Positions 34,238 through 46,498 of a DNA stretch of 64,000 bases are shown piece after piece. Below the pieces are notes generated by a model that ran no database searches, was not told the DNA's origin, and was given only the letters and a program-made list of their open reading frames with translations. Position numbers and translations under genes: made by a program. The stretch's first letter is position 1, and every line of letters begins with the position of its first letter. Source of the DNA: Ambrosia x helenae (Eukaryota > Streptophyta > Magnoliopsida > Asterales > Asteraceae); assembly GCA_030844895.1 (NCBI GenBank), contig CM061223.1, forward strand, positions 29,502,561 to 29,566,560. Direction: 5' to 3'.

Positions 34238-34562
34238 GTTTTACGCGAATGCCATCATTTTAAAGCCTATTAGTTGAGTATGCATCCGGAACTAAGTGCA
34301 CACGACTCACTTCATCGTTATATTATTGCCTTTCCGAATGACGTATAGACAGTATGCTATTTCACTATTTCTGCGAATACTCTTTTTAGTAGTTACATAT
34401 TGCAGACACCACCTTTATATATTAAAGCATAGATCCATGAAACCTATCTCAATATGTTGACAAGAGCACATTAGAGACATGCATACACATCATTGCTCAT
34501 GATATCAAAGTCAAGGATGTCAAACGACATCATCAACATACTCAGTTAATCTCACCAATAGC

Positions 34563-34690
34563 AAAATCTAAGGTAGGGTCTAAGGAGAGTAAGATGTAGA
34601 CAGCCTTACCTCTATGTTGTGGGAATAGGAAGGCTACTTCCAGTGAGACCCCCGGCTCAATAATGGTTTTGTATCATGCCTTGGACATAA
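34563..34690 (+). repeat. Au-SINE-like fragment
   Basis: GGTAGGGTCTAAGGAGAGTA, ACAGCCTTACCTCT and GGAAGGCTACTTCCAGTGAG occur in the order known for the body of Au-type plant SINEs. The tRNA-like part and a tail were not recognised. The flanks 34238-34562 and 34691-35390 show nothing. Confidence 0.45.
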
Positions 34691-35394
34691 GGCAAATAAC
34701 ACTTAGCAATCGGCACAAACCCGATTGGTGCATGTTACCCCTTGTCTTTTGGCTATCAACGCCACCACATGATACATTATTAACCGTCCGTCATTTTTAA
34801 CATTATTTTCACGAAATTAGTAAAATAACGTTAAAATTAGTGCAACTTTACTTTTGCCTCTCGAGTGCCACACTTATATACATTATACGTGCACAACCAT
34901 AAGTGGGGCCAAAGTATATCAAACGGCAATCAAACAAAAAACAGTTCGGTCCACACACCTATCGGTACTATAAAAAGAGCACACAAACGTTCACTCAATT
35001 TATTCACAATCATAAATATAACCATCTTTTCACACGCATATAGAAACAACATATAAATTATCAACATACTATATGACATTGCCTATACCCATCAACCAAA
35101 AAATCATTCTATTTCTTGTAACAATAAAACTGCATATAATTAAAAACACACATAAAAAATTTGATTGGCTAATGTTTTGGTAAAGAATTTGATTGTTATT
35201 GGTTATTATGTGTTTGCATATCTAAATTTGATTTATGATCAATTATATATTATTCCACACATGTCTTGTTAAATGTCTTTTAGTTGTAGATGCATGTTAG
35301 GTTGCTTACTTGGTGTTTTTTAATAGTTTATGGTTTTGGTACCGAATTTCATAGGAACTTTAATCGTCAGTATAGAGGACTTAGCTACTCTTCA

Positions 35395-35730
35395 ATTCTT
35401 AATACCAAGAGGAGATGGAATCTTGGGTTGTTTAGATCTTTAGGTTTTATGGTTAAGGTGGGACCGATAGGTGATCCTATTCTATTGTGTTTTTAGTTTC
35501 TTAGCAATTCCAAGTTATTACCAATCCAATTAGATTACTCCTTTACATCTTCGGGTGTATATATATGGTGATTAGTGAGACCGAGAGATGATCTTGTCTT
35601 GAGTACCTTACCATTCTTAGCAAGGTGAGACCGGGAGGTGATCCGAACTAGATTACTAGCGAGTTCTACATGTCGTTAGGATCAATGGAGTTGTGTTAGT
35701 GATACTGAGAGGAGATCTAACATATCTTAG
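35395..35730 (+). repeat. Dispersed 'GAGACCGAGAGGTGATC' motif cluster
   Basis: Four to five variants occur at 35407, 35461, 35579, 35627 and 35702, irregularly spaced, in a stretch otherwise without a gene. Such phrases occur in untranslated regions of Ty3/gypsy elements, so this may be a leader remnant. 35731-36041 holds nothing recognised. Confidence 0.4.
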
Positions 35731-36049
35731 GGTTACTGAGTCATTCATATCTTTAGAGTCCGGTAGCCATTCATTTATATAAATCTGAGAGTTATGAGTT
35801 TACAGGTAGGATTATCTACCTAGGTAGTTGTATTCTCATCTTTGATCTATCTTTAGTTATCATCTTTGCTATCTTATAGTTTCAGTCTTATTTAGTTTAA
35901 CTTTTTAATTAATTAGTTTTAAAACCAAATCAATCTTTAAAACCAACTTGTTAAGTCTTATAGGTGAGTCTAGTTTAGCTTTCTAGTTGTGTCATGTGGA
36001 TTCGATATCTAGGGTTACTTGTTTTTACTACATTCGACATGTACACTTG

Positions 36050-36258
36050 CAGTGGCGAAGCTTGACCCGAAGGTTTGGGGGGTCGGAAGTCACCGGGGGT
36101 TCGGAAGTCATTGGTTTCGGGGGGTCGAAAACCAGTTTCGGGGGGTCGAAACCCTATATTTTCAAAATTTTCTATACGGATACTATATAATCGGAACTTC
36201 TGCGCGAAAATCCGGGGGGTCGGCCGCCCCTCCCCGCCCCTACAAACCTTCGCCAGTG
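36050..36258. mobile_element. hAT MITE (209 bp)
   Basis: Ends CAGTGGCGAAG and, inverted, CACTGGCGAAG, with a perfect 8-bp target duplication TACACTTG (36042-36049 and 36259-36266). The interior repeats GGGGGGTCGGAAGTC-like units. Confidence 0.85.
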
Positions 36259-36266
36259 TACACTTG

Positions 36267-36587
36267 TCTGTCGTGTGGTCTAATTTTAGAGAGTCTAGAG
36301 TTTAACCAATGTCTATAGATTAGTTTATATTTGTAGGCCGCTTTCAGCATATCACTTATGTAGAAAGGTTATTTTGCCCCCTTACTATTAATTTCTGTAA
36401 GTTATTGTATCATAAGCATAAAATGTATCAGTTATTTAAATCTTGTTGAAATCTTTTCTAAATACTAATATAGTTTAGAAGTAAGAATAAACTTTTTTTT
36501 TTATATACTTCATATATTAAGAAAAATGATTTACAAACTGATTAAATAGCAAATCATAATATAACAAAAACAATCTATTATCTATTA
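36267..36587. other. Unassigned AT-rich sequence
   Basis: No gene or repeat recognised. Confidence 0.3.
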
Positions 36588-37254
36588 TCTATTAATATAT
36601 ATAAAAGAATTGAACATTGCTGATGTGGCGTGCAATGGTGCCTTCAACCTCTCCATGAAACTGCCACGTGGCATCATAATTGAAATATTTTAGTATTTTT
36701 GAATTATTTTCTTTTTTAATTAAATTGAGTTATTTTAGGAAAAAATAATTTAAAAATAAATTTAAAATTTTCTCTCTCATGTATCCTACCATAATTTTTA
36801 AACGTTTATATCTTTTATATACGAGATTTTTTAAAGAAAAAAATTACACCAAATTAACGAGCGTTTTATTATCTTTCCAATGAGTATCATAGTGCTATAT
36901 AAAAACGGAGAAAAAATGGACTATTTTTTGTGGGGTTTCGTTCATACAGGAAAAAAACACACAAAGTGTTCATGTTATTCATTAATCATGTTTTTTCTTT
37001 TAAACCAGGTTCTTATCTACGATGTTGAAAATCAACCCAATCGCCATGTTATCATTCGAATTTTACTAGGTATACTTCATCAAGAGAGGCTAGGAGAAAG
37101 AATCGCGCAACACGGCAACACATGGTGTCACCTTATAGCAAGGTTATTTTTTTATTTATTTAATTACAAGAGTAATAATTATTACTATTAGTATTAGTAT
37201 TATTAGAATGGTTATATTTTTCAACCCCGTGACGCTCTCGGGATGACTTGATAG
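36588..37254 (+). mobile_element. Short non-autonomous Helitron
   Basis: Starts TCTATTAATATATATAAAAG, then TGCTGATGTGGCGTGCAATG and CCACGTGGC. Ends with TCAACCCCGTGACGCTCTCG, a hairpin, and GACTTGATAG-T. Around 36776-36920 it contains a block (ACGAGATTTTTTAAAG, AACGAGCGTTTTATTATC, TAGTGCTATATAAAAACGGA) shared with the Helitrons at 49462 and 50679. Confidence 0.65.
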
Positions 37255-37628
37255 TTGCTGACGTGACGTTCAATGGTGGTCTCAACCATCTCTTGATTAT
37301 GCCACGTGGCATAATGAGATGCAATGGTTACAACTTCCAACTTAAGTGTTTGTTTAGTTGATTAGGTTAGGAATTATAAGAGTCATTAGAATGTGAGAAA
37401 TTAAAGAGATGTGATGAGTTTTTGAATAGTTGTAGCTTACATAAGTGATTCTTTAGATGATTACTGATTAGGTTTTAGATTAAGAAATATGAGTTATTAC
37501 TGATTAGAATACTATGAACATGCAATGATTGAGAGATTTTGTGGTTAGTTAACTTGAGCCATTTGCAATAGGTTATCACGTAAAATAAGATTTTTCAACC
37601 CCGGGACCCTCCCGGGGTAATCGGCTAG
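37255..37628 (+). mobile_element. Second Helitron in tandem
   Basis: Directly follows the first with TGCTGACGTGACGTTCAATG and CCACGTGGC, and ends in the hairpin CCCCGGGACCCTCCCGGGG followed by TAATCGGCTAG-T. The 5' boundary is uncertain because the TATATA start is missing. Confidence 0.6.
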
Positions 37629-38440
37629 TAGAAAATATATTCGAGACTGGTTTCTTTCAAATTTCCGAAATCATATTGCTTTAGTAATTTGTTTTCATAA
37701 ATATGTTTTTATTTTCTTATGAGATATTATATATGTGACGAGAAGCAGGGTAGTAATCCAAACCTACTTTTGTTTTGTCTTTTTTTTATAAACAAAGTGA
37801 ATGACTTCACCATTACGTTGCATTTTTAAAATGTTTTAATTTTAAAACTCAATATAAAACGTGGATTTAAACTTTAACATTACAATGGGGAAAACAAAGT
37901 TCATGTGAGTTTAATTCGCTCGATAATATCAAGTATATATGTGATGGTATTCTATTATAAAATCGTAAATATTTCCCTATGTATATAATAATGTGATATT
38001 TTAAATAAACTATTAATAATATGTTGCTGCGCTCAAGAAACTGAAAAAGTACTAGACCGTGGTTCCTAGTAGAAGAAACCAAGTAGCTAGTTCTATTATG
38101 GAGATACTAATTGATCCGGTTGTTAGTAAAAAAGTGGGTTATATTTCATCAAAGACAACCCTTTCAACCAAGTTCTTTTGGGGTCTTGCGAATAACTAGT
38201 CTCGCATCACTACGTAGATGACGTTACAAGGGATTTAGACACCTTCAAATTAAGTGTCTAAACTATATCAAGAAGAAACCATAATCAAATGCTGTAATTT
38301 TAATATAATGCAAATAAAGCTTTTAATAAAGAAAAACTCACATGAATATGTACATTAATGATATTGACCCAAAAATTTAAACCAAAACGGTTGTAGAAAT
38401 GAGCTATGTAGCAAATAATTACTAAATAAACAAAAATATC
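37629..38440. other. 3' flank of the DUF506 gene
   Basis: AT-rich and without a gene. It probably includes the 3' UTR of the gene that ends at 38441; no poly(A) signal stands out. Confidence 0.35.
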
Positions 38441-40407
38441 TTAGCTTGCTTCATTCATGACCATGGCTAAATTCCCCATTTTAAAGCCAAAATCCCTCTT
38501 AGTAAATTGTTCTTGACGTCTACCATAGCAAGCATGATCAGGAATCGATCTAAAACCAATACTTTTCTTGTTAACCACATTAGGATCAAGTGTCTTTTTG
38601 GTCGAAAACTCGTTGGTAGTTCGTTTGTAAGACCCAAACCATTTAGCCTGCACATATTCCCGTCGTCTCCATGGTGGCACTGGCATCTTCATCTGGCTCA
38701 TCGACTTCTTCATGGCTCTAGACATTATTTTCACGATCCGTTTGAAATCTTCGACTTTGAAAACTGAGATATTGGGGAGAATCTTGAGCAATGAAGTGTA
38801 GGTAATTGTAGGCCTTGCTATTTCAAACTCTTCTAACAAAGATATGATAATTATATAACGAGTTTCTTCAACATTGACGTCGATGTATTCATGAACCCCT
38901 GCCTGAAGGCGTCCGCCTTTCTTTTCCCACTTCGATTTGCAAAGTCCTACACATTGGTATAAGTAGGGCTGTAAACGAACCAAACGAACACGAACAAGGC
39001 TTTGTTCGTGTTTGTTTGTTAAGGTTTCTTAGACAAACGAACCGTTCACGAACACACTAACAAACATAATTCTATGTTTGTGTTTGTTTGTTAAGAAATT
39101 CAATTGTTTGCGAACTGTTTATTAACACGGGTCTTGAACACAAGCAAACAAAAACAAACATTTAATATGCAACTAACTAAAAAAACATTGTTAATATTAA
39201 CTGTTAGACAAAGTACATCTACTAAACAATGTCGATAAGTCAAATTGTACTAACTTAGACATAATTATCTAAAATTACTTAGGCATAGACATGAATACAT
39301 GATATTTCTAATTCAAAAGTTCATAATTATCCTAAGTTTTAACTAGTGATCGAACATAAACATACATACACGAACGGATATAAGTAAACAAACGTAAACA
39401 AACACATTGCCGAACGTTCACGAACGCAATCGAACGAACAAGACATTTGTTCGTGTTTGTTTGTTTAGTTAATCAAACGGAATTTTTTGTTCGTGTTCGT
39501 TCATTTATTGAACAAACGGACACAAACGAACTTCCCGCCGAACAATTTACGAAATGTTCACCGAAAGTTTGGTTTGTTTACAGCCCTAGATATAAGTTAT
39601 ATAAGTGGCGGAACTAGAATTTTTAATTGGGTTAATCATTCATTCTCTAATCTAGTGGTTAGAACTAAAATAATGAGTTTTGAAAAAGAAAAAAAAAATC
39701 TAACTCGTAAAATCAAAACTAATAAATGGAATATAGTTTTTATTTTTAAATGTTAAGTAGTAATTTATAAGAAATTAATAAATAGTGTAGCCTAAATATT
39801 CTAGGCACAAATGTGTAATAATTAAGTAACCATGATTAATAAAAAAAATAGTAGGCCCAAGTTTCAGATCCCAAATCTTCAATTTGGATCATTTTTTCGT
39901 CACAAAATTTTTAAACCTAATTGGAAAATCAAATGGAACCATTAAAACCATTTCTTTGTTTTTGTTCGGTTTTAACCCAAACCGATTCATGAGAAACGAA
40001 ATAGTACCTGCATCAAGACCCCGATCGCGAAGACGAGCCATCAATCCCCGCTTAAACCCTAAAGATTGCGATGGTGAGCCATCTTCAACAACATCCCTAC
40101 TCGCTTTTTCGACATCCAATATCAAGTTTCTTCTAACCTCATCATCACCATTTTCGACTCGAAGCAATCTCTCCAATGCTTCCTTCATCTCCTCCATATC
40201 ATCATCAACTCCATCTGAACTAAACTCATCATCAACTTGCATATCAAAATCTTTATTAACAACACCATTGCCATTCTCTATGAACGAGTTAACCATATCC
40301 GATAAGTCCATCATCGTCTCGGGCGAGTGTTCGCTGCCGCTGCTGTCGCAATCTCTCATCTTTCCAACCACCTCAAATGCTTCAACCATCCTCAAAAACC
40401 TACCCAT
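38441..40407 (-). CDS. DUF506 family protein (PDDEXK-like, PF04720), 301 aa, two exons
   Basis: Exon 1 is 40407-40008 (133 codons plus one base), exon 2 is 38946-38441 ending in TAA. The GT donor at 40007 and AG acceptor at 38947 join in phase to give ...DAGLCKSKWEK. The start context AAAGATGG is good, with a TATA box about 80 bp upstream. Exon 1 has DMVNSFIE (38-44), an acidic stretch (59-75) and the helical RRNLILDVEKA (92-102). Exon 2 has the family signature CKSKWEK (136-142), EYIDV (153-157), EFEIARP (173-179) and PPWRRREYVQAKW (224-236). Length and intron position fit this plant-only family of unknown biochemical role. No stop or frameshift is seen, so it is likely a live gene. Its 1061-bp intron holds a hAT-like element. 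Confidence 0.9.
38964..39588. mobile_element. hAT-like element in the DUF506 intron
   Basis: Perfect 13-bp inverted termini TAGGGCTGTAAAC and a target duplication GGTATAAG/GATATAAG (38956-38963, 39589-39596). The interior is built from opposed TTCGTGTTTGTTTGTT runs. Its edge is 17 nt from the 3' splice site. Confidence 0.8.
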
Positions 40408-40485
40408 CTTTTCAATGGTTTTTTCAATGTTTTTTTTTTCAATGATTATTCAACACAGATTCCTGAATGTTAAATGATTTTGGGA

Positions 40486-40494
40486 TTTATATAA
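40486..40494 (-). promoter_or_regulatory. TATA box of the DUF506 gene
   Basis: TTATATAAATCCC on the minus strand, 80 nt upstream of ATG 40407, with a leader containing several CATTGAAAA phrases. Confidence 0.6.
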
Positions 40495-40499
40495 CTGAA

Positions 40500-40930
40500 A
40501 TGCTTTCAAAATGATGGGAAAATGTTGACATGAGAAAAAAAGAGATTTGATGGTAGATAGGTGTGCAAGGATGTTGACACTATGGCGTTACATATATAGA
40601 GGGAGAATATTAAGTTAACTTTGAAATATAGAGAGGGACTATTTATACGTGTACATGGTTCCAATGAATATGCTTTTTGTGTGTTTGAATGAATGTGGAC
40701 ACGTTCTCATCTAGGGTCATTGAGTATATACGGATAACTAATAGAGAGTATCAAGTTAACTTGAAGCCCTTAAAAAAAAAAAAAAACAAGTTAACTTGAA
40801 ATACAAATTTAAATAAAAATGATACTTATAAAATATTGGAAATTATTTATCTCTACAATTAATTAATTTTTTTGTTCTCACTTCTCTTATTCGTTTTATC
40901 GTGTCTTGCTCTTCTTTTGATCCCTCCTTC
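40500..40930. other. Upstream region of the DUF506 gene
   Basis: AT-rich. AAGTTAACTTGAA phrases recur at 40611, 40752 and 40789, the last two separated by an A-run. No gene. Further promoter elements cannot be called. Confidence 0.35.
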
Positions 40931-40938
40931 CTTGTAAC

Positions 40939-41141
40939 CATGGGTGCGGACCCACATAGAACGAGTTGGGTTCTCGAACCCCAATGTCACATGTTATTAG
41001 TTGTTATTATTATTATAATATATTTATTATGTTCCTCACTTTGATCCAACCCAAACGATGATCGACCTGAAAATTTTATCATTTAATTGTGAAAAATCTT
41101 AAAAGAGAACACGGTAGAAAAGATTTTTGAATCCGTCACTG
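40939..41141. mobile_element. hAT MITE (203 bp)
   Basis: Perfect 8-bp target duplication CTTGTAAC (40931-40938 and 41142-41149). The ends CATGGGTGCGGA and, inverted, CAGTGACGGATTC are imperfect. The element lies about 450 bp upstream of the DUF506 gene. Confidence 0.75.
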
Positions 41142-41702
41142 CTTGTAACAAGTTTCCAATAAATCACACACGTGTAAACATTATAATGCAATTTATGTGG
41201 GTAGGGATACATGCTGATTTATATTCATATACATATATCAATTCATTCAAATATATTTATAGAGGCATGATGCATTTGAATTGTAATGTTATACATAACT
41301 TCCATACAATTTTCAGTGCATATTTCTTAAAAAAAAAAAAAAAAACTATTAATTTATGCTTTTGTTTCCTACCACCAATTGTACATCTCCGATTGCAATT
41401 CTTTATTTATGTACTAAGGCTTAAGGGTATGGAGACGCCCCTGCCCCTGCCCCTGTCCCTCCCTTTTTGCCCCGTCCCCCACCCCCACACTGCCCCCCTG
41501 CCCCGTCCCACTATACCCCCGTCCCCCACGTCCCTCTGAGAACGAGATGGCCTGACCAATCAGATTTTTTCTTTCTTTCTTTTTTTTTTCTTTTTTTGAA
41601 ATGCATGTTTGTTTCTCCAATGAGATTTTTTCTTTTTCTTTTTTTTTAAATGCTTGAGACATGGGAGTGTTGGTGTCTCCACACCCCACTCATGTCTCAA
41701 AA

Positions 41703-43142
41703 TGTAACACCCCAACCGATGGCAGAATCATCGAGGTGTCACGTAGTGACGATTGTTCAAAAGCACATGGTACTAAAATGTAAATATATTATTGAATAAT
41801 TTAAATTGTCTTACATAGATGAAATGGAAAAAAAATACAAAAGTCTGGATGAAACATGAAATTTGAAATAACTTATTAAAAGCAAGCACTAAAATCCAAT
41901 GCTATAGTACTAGGATCAAACTGCACCTGAAACATGTACAAAATAAGTTTTGTCAACATGTGAAATGTTGGTGAGCATTCCTAGTTTTAATACATATAGT
42001 AAGTTGGAAAATGTTATTCAATTCAAGTGCAAAGCTACAGTGCAATTATGTAAACTATGTATCATACAAATGAGCGAAATCAATCCTGTGACTGTATAAT
42101 GTACTAAATGAACGGTGGTGTACTTATCCAATAAATGGATAATAACTTAACAATGACCACGGATTCTCCGATGAAAAAGGGGGAGAATCAACCTAGGCGG
42201 GTTGTCAATCCAATAGCGCTATCCAATGTTAAGGCCGGCTTGTACAATGTTAATGATTTCACTAAGTACAAATGTATTCTACATGTAATGTCTAAGCATA
42301 AAGCACGTTTGTAAGCAAATGCACATAGTACTAGAATTGTATTGTAAAAATGTGAACTTGTATTTGTAATTTGTATAAGTGTACATGTAACACCCCAAAA
42401 ATGAATAAAAGCAAAAAGGGGATAGGAAATACTCACTTTCGCCAAATGACTAGATGACTAAGCGAGCGTGAAAATGCGAGCAATCCAAAGATTCAACAAC
42501 GAAACTAGTCCAACTTAGAAGAAAAGAAATCGAATAACGAAAAATATCAAGCTTCCAATTCGCCAATTACAAGAGCTTATAATCAAAGCTTTAAATGTAG
42601 AAGTAATATACTCTAGAAGAAAGGTATGAGGGAGAGTTTAATCGAATTGAAACAATTGATTTAGAGGTGCAAAGTGTAATGGGTCATAGGTGGGTTTTTA
42701 TACTAGCTTTGGATTCAATTAGCCATTAAAATTGGTCAACACCATAAAGTAAGGTTTTATGATGAATTGAATATTTGACTAGGACATTGACTGGGACTTT
42801 GACTTTGACTGGGACTTTGACTGAGACTGTCTTAGCGGAACGCGAGGGCTAAAAAAAAAATTTCTAATTTAATCAATTTTAAGTTATAGACTTGTTTCCT
42901 TTGATTTCTAAGTTGTTTTAGGACCGAAAATTAAGGGCTTTGAGTATCAAGGTCTGAAACATACGTGCTCGGGTGTAGATGTGAGTATAAAACGTGCATA
43001 CTTTTACTTATAAAAATTATAAGTTTTATTAAATTGTGAATTTTTGACCTATTAAAATACGAGGGTTAAAAATGAAAATTTTGAAATAGTTGAGGAACCA
43101 ATTATGCACATTTATGAAAAGTGAAGGGTGCAGGTTGTCACA
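41703..43142 (-). repeat. 3' LTR of non-coding element M
   Basis: Starts TGTAACACCCCAACCGATGG and ends GGTTGTCACA, followed on the minus strand by the polypurine tract AAGTAGGGGAGAC. Target duplication CAAAA at 41698-41702 matches 47973-47977. It contains a short TTGACTGGGAC minisatellite at 42775-42835. Nearly identical to 46499-47972. Confidence 0.9.
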
Positions 43143-43782
43143 GTCTCCCCTACTTTAGAAAATTTCATCCCGAAATTACTTTCAAGTGAAGGTTTCCATG
43201 GAACAAAAGAAATTTGTAAAAAAGACAATTAGATTTTAAGAAATGCATCAGCCATGATTTGACAAAGTTTGAAGTAGTTGTTTAATACCCAAAATAAGAG
43301 TTTGAAAATCCTTAAAGTTTGACCCAAGGTTAGAGAATTAAGAGTTTATAATGAGCAAGGTTTGGGAAAAGTATGTAACTGGTGAGGGTAGGGCAGTGTT
43401 ATAGTAGCTTCCCTTACTTTAAAGAAGTTTTTGACCGAACTTTATTAAGGACATGCAACAGGATTTCGACTAACAGAGAGTGTAAGAGTATACAAAGTTT
43501 AAGGTTTTCTGTAGAGGTGGTCAACAAGGAAGGCTCCAACAAAACTAATTGGAGCTTATGTAGAATGTTCTTTTATAAAAAATGCTAGCTATTAGTCAAC
43601 GATCTAATAAAGAGATAGTAATGGGTAGGTTCTTGGTCAGACTCCTAGTCCGCTCCCGCAGTATCGCTCGTGCTTATATATAGGGTGTACCGCAGCTAAC
43701 CCACCACACTAGTGATACTTTGGACTCGTACTGATTGTCTACCAATAGCCTAAGTAGAATCACACACCACCCCCATGTACCT

Positions 43783-43824
43783 GTAAATCCATGATTGCGT
43801 TCCGGACCGTAATCATCGATTTAC
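43783..43824 (-). other. Conserved hairpin in element M
   Basis: Arms GTAAATCCATGATTGCG and CGTAATCATCGATTTAC surround the loop TTCCGGAC; 15 of 17 pairs are Watson-Crick in the DNA. A sequence-diverged counterpart lies at 61667-61708 in another element, with a compensatory base-pair change. Confidence 0.65.
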
Positions 43825-46483
43825 CTTACACTAGGGTGCTATGCTTTTCCATAACACTAACATAAGTAATACAAGAAACAATGCGTGCAACCAAAATGTG
43901 TTAAGTAGTAGATACTGCTCAAGTATAAGATGCGGTTAGAGGTTCTTCCCCTTTCAGGTTCACCTTTTAACCGTAATGAGATTAATGTGTAAGTATAAGA
44001 CATGATTAGGGGTTCTTCACCTTTCGGGTTCACCCTTAACCGGTAAATTTTTGTTCACATCATTGGGCTCTAAACAACCATATTGATAAACTCGGAGGAT
44101 TACACCGTTCCCCTTGGGTTAGAGGAATACTCTGAACCGAGTCGTACATGGGAACTGGCTTAGATCTCATACGAGCTATCAATTAGTATGATCGCTGGTC
44201 ATGATGATGAACAAAATAATGTAAAGTATAATAGGGTTTTGCTCACAACAAAAAAAAATACGCATACCAAATATGCGTTCATGTAAGTATATAAGCATAG
44301 CATAAAATTTCGATTGAAAGAATAGCATAACGTAAATCGAGTAAATCGCACAATTTGCACAAAATGAAAGTAAACGAGTTAAGTTAATGCTCAAAACTAG
44401 TGTTGTAAGAATAACTACTAGTTAACTAGTGCGAGAATAGTTGCGAATAACGCGTGAAAATAACTACCAACAAAAGAATAATACAAAAATAATAAGATAA
44501 TGTATGAACGTAACTATAAATAAAATGGTGTAAAAAAATAATGAAATTTACTGTAAATGAAAGTGCGCAGAACAGACGTATAGTCTACTGGTATGAGGAT
44601 AACTTTTTGGAAACCGAAGAATGTTTTAAGTTCAAAACAGGTTCACTTGAAAAGATTTCGTAGGTACACATTTTCACGTGTTTACGAGAAGTCGAGTTTG
44701 AAAAGTGTTATAAGGTATATTATTAGTTTCAAATTCCTCCCGAAAACATATATTGGATACGTTATATGAAAACATGCAGATTTACATTTGATTTGTAAAA
44801 TATGCAATGCAAGTTTATAAAATGCAAGATAAAAACCATTTCATGAAGTGTGTGTATATCTAATGTGTTTCGAAAGACCAAGATTTAAAATGATGTGAAG
44901 GTTGTGAATGATCCCAGATGCCTTGACGAATTTTGGAAAATAAAATTTTCTGTATTTAAACATTTCTTTAACTTGTGGGTTGAAAAGTCAGAAATTTTTA
45001 ATTGTTATGAAATGTTGAGAAAATCGAAGTGTTACCCGTTAAGACTGGGTAAACTTGAAACCTTTTAAATTTTCAAACTTTTACGAAATTTATACATTGA
45101 AAGATCATTTATTTGTTAAGACATCTTTTTGGGCTCATAGCGGGCTATTTGTTTCAAGGCACAAGGTGTATGAAAAGTATGTTCTAATTTGGCGAATAGG
45201 CTTTGTGAAAAGACTTATAGAATAAGTTGTCAAATTAATCGTTTCAGAGAGTAGTGTACTAGTGCATATCGTGTAGGTAGGCATTTATGTATGAGTTTAG
45301 TCTGACTATGAAGTTCTAACTAATGGTAGTTGGCTATGGCTTAGGAGACTGGGTGCAGCAATATTAGTATTAGGTATATGAGGATGTACTGTGACTTCGA
45401 TCAAGTAAGTTTGTAAACATGAAGGTATAAAACAGGTTGAAATGTTTGGAAAAACCATGTTCATTTTTAATTGTATGATGACGCAACATTCCTAAAATCA
45501 GGATGTGATCAAAGTTAAACACAGAGTTTAAAACTCAAGTCGTGGGTAAAAATGTTTTAACGCAAAACGAGTAATACCTTATAGTGTAAGAATCATGAAC
45601 ATAAGTGAAATAGTGTAAGCTTTAATGCGATAATATATCGAACAAAAGTTTTAGTAATGATAAGGGATTCAAAAGCGAATGATCAATGAATAATGGCATA
45701 TGAAACATCAAGTGATTAAATGGAATCTTCAAATGATAAACAAACATAAATATAAATGATATAAAACATTGGAATTGTTTCCATAGGAAACTTTAACCAA
45801 CTCAAGTATTTGAAATTTCCTAGTGACTTGTGAGGGCGTACTTTAGACTATAAGTGAATGCTCATCCTAAGAGTTCCCAGGTAGGTATACGGGTCCCTCG
45901 TCTAATTGGGATTTATACGAAATACCATGCCTAGACAGGAAACTCAGGATACAGTCGTTCACCCTTCCAGATTGCACGTGCCCCACCACTAGTGAATTCT
46001 AAAACTTTAGCGAGATTAAAAACGAGATGCAAAAATAGATCCTTGAGATTTGGATTTCACTCCTAAATCAAAGATGTATTTCAAAATTGAAAACGATTGT
46101 GGAATGAAACAAATCACTAAGTTAAGGATATCACTCCCAGCTTAGTGGTTAAGTTCCTTTTTGAAAGAAATATTCTTTGAGGTGTGGATGTCACTCCTAT
46201 CTCAAAGATATATTTCTAAGATAAATAACATATAGAGGAGTGAAACTAATCACCTAGGTATGGATGTCACTCCTAACTTGGTGATATCGTTTCGTTTGTG
46301 AAATACGAGTACCTTCTTCTTTAAACAACACACCGAAAGAATAACGAGAAAGAATCATAGCGAAAATATCTTGAAAGAAAATAATAGGATAAAGAGAAAT
46401 AAACACGAGAGGACTTGTGAATGTAAGCTTGGTTATAGACTAGGCTAAAAGGCATTCTAATAACCTAATTCCCTATAACCATG

Positions 46484-46495
46484 GCTCTGATACCA
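46484..46495 (-). promoter_or_regulatory. Primer binding site, initiator tRNA-Met
   Basis: TGGTATCAGAGC followed by CATGG on the minus strand, three bases inside the 5' LTR at 46499. Confidence 0.9.
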
Positions 46496-46498
46496 ATC

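Larger units (their letters stand above)
43143..46498 (-). mobile_element. Internal region of element M, no coding capacity
   Basis: 3.36 kb between a polypurine tract on the left and a Met primer site on the right. No gag or pol. It contains a hairpin (43783-43824) and a ~140-bp block (45838-45980, CAGGTAGGTATACGGGTCCC) that recur in the element at 61299-62754, plus imperfect repeats of GGTTCTTCCCCTTT (43938, 44008) and TGGATGTCACTCCTA (46030-46290). This is a LARD-like Tekay derivative that must be mobilised in trans. Confidence 0.8.

Noticed and set aside
39603..39640. hAT terminus GTGGCGGAACTAG just right of the intron element
   Set aside because: No partner end or target duplication was found, so it is not listed as an element.
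42188..42445. 85-codon frame repeated at 46984-47241
   Set aside because: Identical because both lie in the two LTRs of element M; not a gene.
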